Of a stretch of 9,040 bases of DNA, positions 6,865-9,040 are shown one piece after another. The translations under genes were made by a program, and so were the position numbers. A model generated the notes under the pieces. That model was not told the origin of the DNA. It made no database searches and saw nothing but the letters and a program-made list of their open reading frames with translations. The stretch covers positions 1 through 9,040 of the forward strand of contig SKKC01000308.1 in NCBI GenBank assembly GCA_007121695.1, in the 5' to 3' direction. Source of the stretch: Spirochaetales bacterium (GTDB lineage: Bacteria; Spirochaetota; Spirochaetia; DSM-27196; SKKC01). Position 1 is the first letter of the stretch; each line of letters opens with the position of its first letter.

Positions 6865-7638
6865 TCAATACAGGTGTCCCATTTTGTCTTTCTTGGTTTC
6901 CATGTACGTCCGATTATGGTGGTTCCATGCGGTGACCACCGGAATACGTTTTGTGACAGGGAAACCCTCGGCGGTCAGTTTGTCTATTTTGTCCGGGTTG
7001 TTGGTCAGCAGAGCCACTGACTGAATGCCGAGCAATCTCAAAATTGCCGCCGCGACGTCATAACTTCGTGCTTCTGCCGGAAACCCGAGGTACTCATTGG
7101 CCTCTATGGTATCGAGCCCGAGGTCCTGCAACTGGTAGGCCTTAATCTTATTAATGAGTCCTATGCCCCGCCCTTCCTGCTTCAGGTAGACTACCGCGCC
7201 GCATTCACGCTCCGATATGTACTCGATGGCCGCTTCAAGCTGATCCCGGCAATCGCATCGCAGTGATCCCCACACGTCGCCGGTATGACACTGACTGTGC
7301 ACCCGAACCGGTACATCCGTCTTGCCCGATACGGTTCCACGAACTATTGCTGTATGCTCTTTGCCGGTTGTTCGATCGATAAACCCGTACAGGACGAAGC
7401 TGCCGAATCGTGTAGGAAAATCAGCGGTCGCCGCGAGTTCAACGTTGCACGCTTCGTCGGTATAATCGCCGTCGCTTCCGACCGGAACCTCGTCGAGCGG
7501 AAATTCCGGCTCGCCAAACATTTTGCTTCGCAGCTGCATTCTCAACTCAATGAGTTCCCGTGATCGCTCTCGAGGGCTTTTGTGTGAATTCCTGCTGTTT
7601 CCTGTTGCGTTATCGGGACCCATTCTAATTAAAACCAC
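6865..7638 (-). CDS. ribA: GTP cyclohydrolase II with N-terminal extension
   Basis: First committed enzyme of riboflavin synthesis: it opens GTP to the diaminopyrimidine with release of formate and pyrophosphate. From GTG 7638 it has 257 residues. The core (about 76-257) is complete: HSQCHTGDVWGSLRCDC (114-130) with zinc ligands Cys117, Cys128 and Cys130, QEGRGIGLINKIKAY (154-168) with Tyr168, TIEANEYLGF (177-186), Arg191 (nucleophile position) and LTNNPDK (211-217), ending KMGHLY. The proton-acceptor Asp of E. coli RibA (Asp126) aligns without gaps to Glu189. It is a stand-alone RibA with no RibB domain. Residues 1-75 have no counterpart in the E. coli protein, and the start is uncertain: GTG 7638 and ATG 7623 both lack a well-spaced ribosome-binding site, and ATGs at 7539 and 7521 are also in frame. 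It lies 42 bases downstream of the methyltransferase on the same strand, so it may be co-transcribed. The core call is firm; the start is not. Confidence 0.92.
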   Translation of the reverse strand: MVLIRMGPDNATGNSRNSHKSPRERSRELIELRMQLRSKMFGEPEFPLDEVPVGSDGDYTDEACNVELAATADFPTRFGSFVLYGFIDRTTGKEHTAIVRGTVSGKTDVPVRVHSQCHTGDVWGSLRCDCRDQLEAAIEYISERECGAVVYLKQEGRGIGLINKIKAYQLQDLGLDTIEANEYLGFPAEARSYDVAAAILRLLGIQSVALLTNNPDKIDKLTAEGFPVTKRIPVVTAWNHHNRTYMETKKDKMGHLY

Positions 7639-7680
7639 TCCGCATACGTAAATTATTGTTGCAGCAGACAGGATACCGAA

Positions 7681-8541
7681 TTAGCGCGTGAGCGAAAACC
7701 GGAAGAACCCATATCCGATCACTTCCCGCCGAAGCAGCTGTTTGAGCGCGTTTCCACCAACCATGGACCGGCACCACTCGCTGCGACGCGTGCCGAGCGA
7801 CAGAACTGGCGAAAACGCTCGCAAGACGTAGTCCCGAAGCCCGTGGGCCGACACGTACGCAGTCCAATCGTCGAAGTCTTCCAGTTCGAAACCGGCCGAC
7901 TCCGCTGCTGAAATCAGGCGCTCGTGTGTCAGAACCGACGGCGCTCGCCAGCCCCATACGAACTTTTCGAGCTCTGACCGCTCGACAGAATCACGGACAG
8001 GAGCCTTTTTCTGAAAGTCATCGATGAGGATCAGGGAACCACCCGGTCTACCAACTTGAGACAGGGTCTGAAAAAAAGCACCCGGGTCTTCTACATGCAC
8101 AAATGACTCTATGGCATACATAACATCAAACGCCGTTTCCAGGCAATCGAACGTGGCAGCTTCGGTAAAATCGCCGGTGTGAATAACGATTTCGCTGCCC
8201 AATCGGGTGGCTGCCGGGCCAAGCCAGGAAGACGCCTGTTGTGCCTGCTTCGGGCTGATCGTGATACCGGTATATTTCGAGCGATACCGCTCGGACAGAT
8301 AGCAGAGAGTACCGCCTACCCCGCAACCAAGATCAAGAACGCTCGCTGGCTGCCTGTTCTGCAGGTGAGCCAGGAGTTTAACACTCGAGTAGTGAATCGC
8401 TTCTTCCCGCCGCGAAACACCCGGGCCCCATACTGGCCTGTGAATCGCGCCGAGGCCCCTGCCCGGGCCATACCGCGTAAACAGCGCAGTCGACTGATCG
8501 TAGTACCGTGTAACTGATTCACCCTGTCCCATATGACCCAT
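7681..8541 (-). CDS. Class I SAM-dependent methyltransferase
   Basis: 286 residues, predicted cytoplasmic small-molecule methyltransferase. The Rossmann core shows motif I VLDLGCGVGG (68-77), the acceptor strand YTGITISPKQ (90-99) typical of the sterol/tocopherol/sarcosine-type group, motif II FDVMYAIESFVHV (138-150) and motif III PGGSLILIDDF (166-176). The N-terminal RYYDQSTALFTRYG (12-25) followed by HRPVW (34-38) is the usual cap that closes over substrate in that group. The C-terminal IGYGFFRFSLTR is a family-like tail. The substrate cannot be named; a lipid, quinone or secondary metabolite is possible by family resemblance. The start at 8541 has no Shine-Dalgarno sequence but lies only 3 bases after the stop of the kinase gene, so it may rely on coupling. 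ATG 8532, with weak GGGT upstream, is an alternative. It ends in TAA, showing that TAA serves as a normal stop in this genome. Confidence 0.85.
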   Translation of the reverse strand: MGHMGQGESVTRYYDQSTALFTRYGPGRGLGAIHRPVWGPGVSRREEAIHYSSVKLLAHLQNRQPASVLDLGCGVGGTLCYLSERYRSKYTGITISPKQAQQASSWLGPAATRLGSEIVIHTGDFTEAATFDCLETAFDVMYAIESFVHVEDPGAFFQTLSQVGRPGGSLILIDDFQKKAPVRDSVERSELEKFVWGWRAPSVLTHERLISAAESAGFELEDFDDWTAYVSAHGLRDYVLRAFSPVLSLGTRRSEWCRSMVGGNALKQLLRREVIGYGFFRFSLTR

Positions 8542-8544
8542 GTA

Positions 8545-9040
8545 CTACTGCGGTAATGCACCGGATACACGCTGCCATTCGTCCACAAGCGCCTGATACT
8601 CCATCTTGAGTTCACCAAGCAGGGACTCATAGTAATCAGACAGCTCGTTCTCTGCGGTATCCTCTAACTCGGCGGCCTTGTTTCCAAGACGAACCGCTTC
8701 GAGACTCAACGCGCCACCCTTCATGTTATGAGCTATGGCGCGGAGCTCGGCGTGGTGATTCGCTCGCATCGCAGCATCCATGGACGCAATCTGTTCGTGT
8801 ACTTTTGCGAGAAATCCATCCATGACCCGGGCAACGACTTCGGGTTTCTCCATAAACGACTCAAGCGCTCCCTTGTAATCAAAAACAGGCGTGGAGTCTG
8901 CTGGTTCGACATGTTCGGGTTCACTGTTTGTCGCGCCCTGTGAACTCTCCTGCCCGAGCCAGCGATCGAGCAGACGACGGACATCCACTGGCTTGAACGG
9001 TTTCGCCATGTAATCGTCCATTCCGTAATCGATGCATCGT
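8545..9040 (-). CDS. C-terminal end of hybrid sensor kinase or response regulator with HPt domain (5' end outside window)
   Basis: The frame is open through the right edge, so the gene starts outside the window. Reading inward, RCIDYGMDDYMAKPFKPVDV is the end of a response-regulator receiver domain, including the conserved Lys-Pro (KPF) after the last strand, followed by its final helix ending LLDRWLG. An acidic, low-complexity linker of about 25 residues follows, then a histidine phosphotransfer (HPt) domain. Its phospho-accepting His lies in AIAHNMKGGALSLEA (His codon at 8728-8730), the canonical AHxxKG context. This receiver-HPt end is typical of BarA/ArcB-like hybrid kinases that run an internal phosphorelay, but a kinase core is not visible, so a stand-alone receiver-HPt protein is possible. 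The ATG at 9019-9021 is inside the receiver and is not a start. The methyltransferase gene begins 3 bases downstream. Confidence 0.92.
   Translation of the reverse strand, partial: RCIDYGMDDYMAKPFKPVDVRRLLDRWLGQESSQGATNSEPEHVEPADSTPVFDYKGALESFMEKPEVVARVMDGFLAKVHEQIASMDAAMRANHHAELRAIAHNMKGGALSLEAVRLGNKAAELEDTAENELSDYYESLLGELKMEYQALVDEWQRVSGALPQ

Noticed and set aside
8545..9021. Stand-alone 158-residue HPt protein starting at 9021
   Set aside because: That ATG lies within the GMDDYMAKPF end of a receiver domain, and the frame stays open to the window edge, so the gene is a longer multidomain protein.

Overview
The window is a compact, gene-dense stretch of bacterial chromosome with GC content a little above 50% by eye. 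It contains eight protein-coding loci, both edge genes are partial, and there are almost no intergenic gaps. No RNA gene, insertion sequence, CRISPR array, integrase or large repeat is visible. The mix of an LL-diaminopimelate aminotransferase (DapL), a long M28-like polytopic membrane protein and a hybrid histidine kinase would suit a spirochaete (Spirochaeta-like). That placement is an inference from gene content, not from a marker gene.

Left part (1-3886). The C-terminal bulk of a D-alanine--D-alanine ligase runs off the left edge on the plus strand. Its tail overlaps by 10 bases the tail of a convergent nitroreductase-family gene. Divergent from the nitroreductase is a 763-residue membrane protein with a signal peptide, an M28 (Gaa1/ERMP1-like) extracytoplasmic domain that appears to have lost most zinc ligands, about eight membrane segments and a C-terminal extracytoplasmic domain. 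It is the least conventional gene here.

Middle (3883-5606). A dinB gene (DNA polymerase IV) starts inside the stop codon of the membrane protein (ATGA overlap). Its frame is broken by a single in-frame TAA at 4777-4779, after which the same frame continues to 5094 with recognisable little-finger sequence and a clamp-binding-like QSELF. The dinB remnant overlaps the tail of a convergent GAF-type free methionine-(R)-sulfoxide reductase.

Right part (5631-9040). dapL is divergent from the reductase gene and shares a short promoter-sized gap with it. It faces a minus-strand series. Read in its own direction, this series is the receiver and HPt end of a hybrid sensor kinase (cut by the right edge), a SAM-dependent methyltransferase 3 bases later, and then, after 42 bases, a GTP cyclohydrolase II.

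Together the window covers cell-wall precursor synthesis (Ddl, DapL), redox repair (nitroreductase, methionine sulfoxide reductase), translesion synthesis (dinB), riboflavin synthesis (RibA) and signalling. These genes look co-located rather than forming one pathway. I see no clear multi-gene novel system. The most useful leads are the degenerate M28 membrane protein, the interrupted dinB, and active-site substitutions in the sulfoxide reductase and in RibA.
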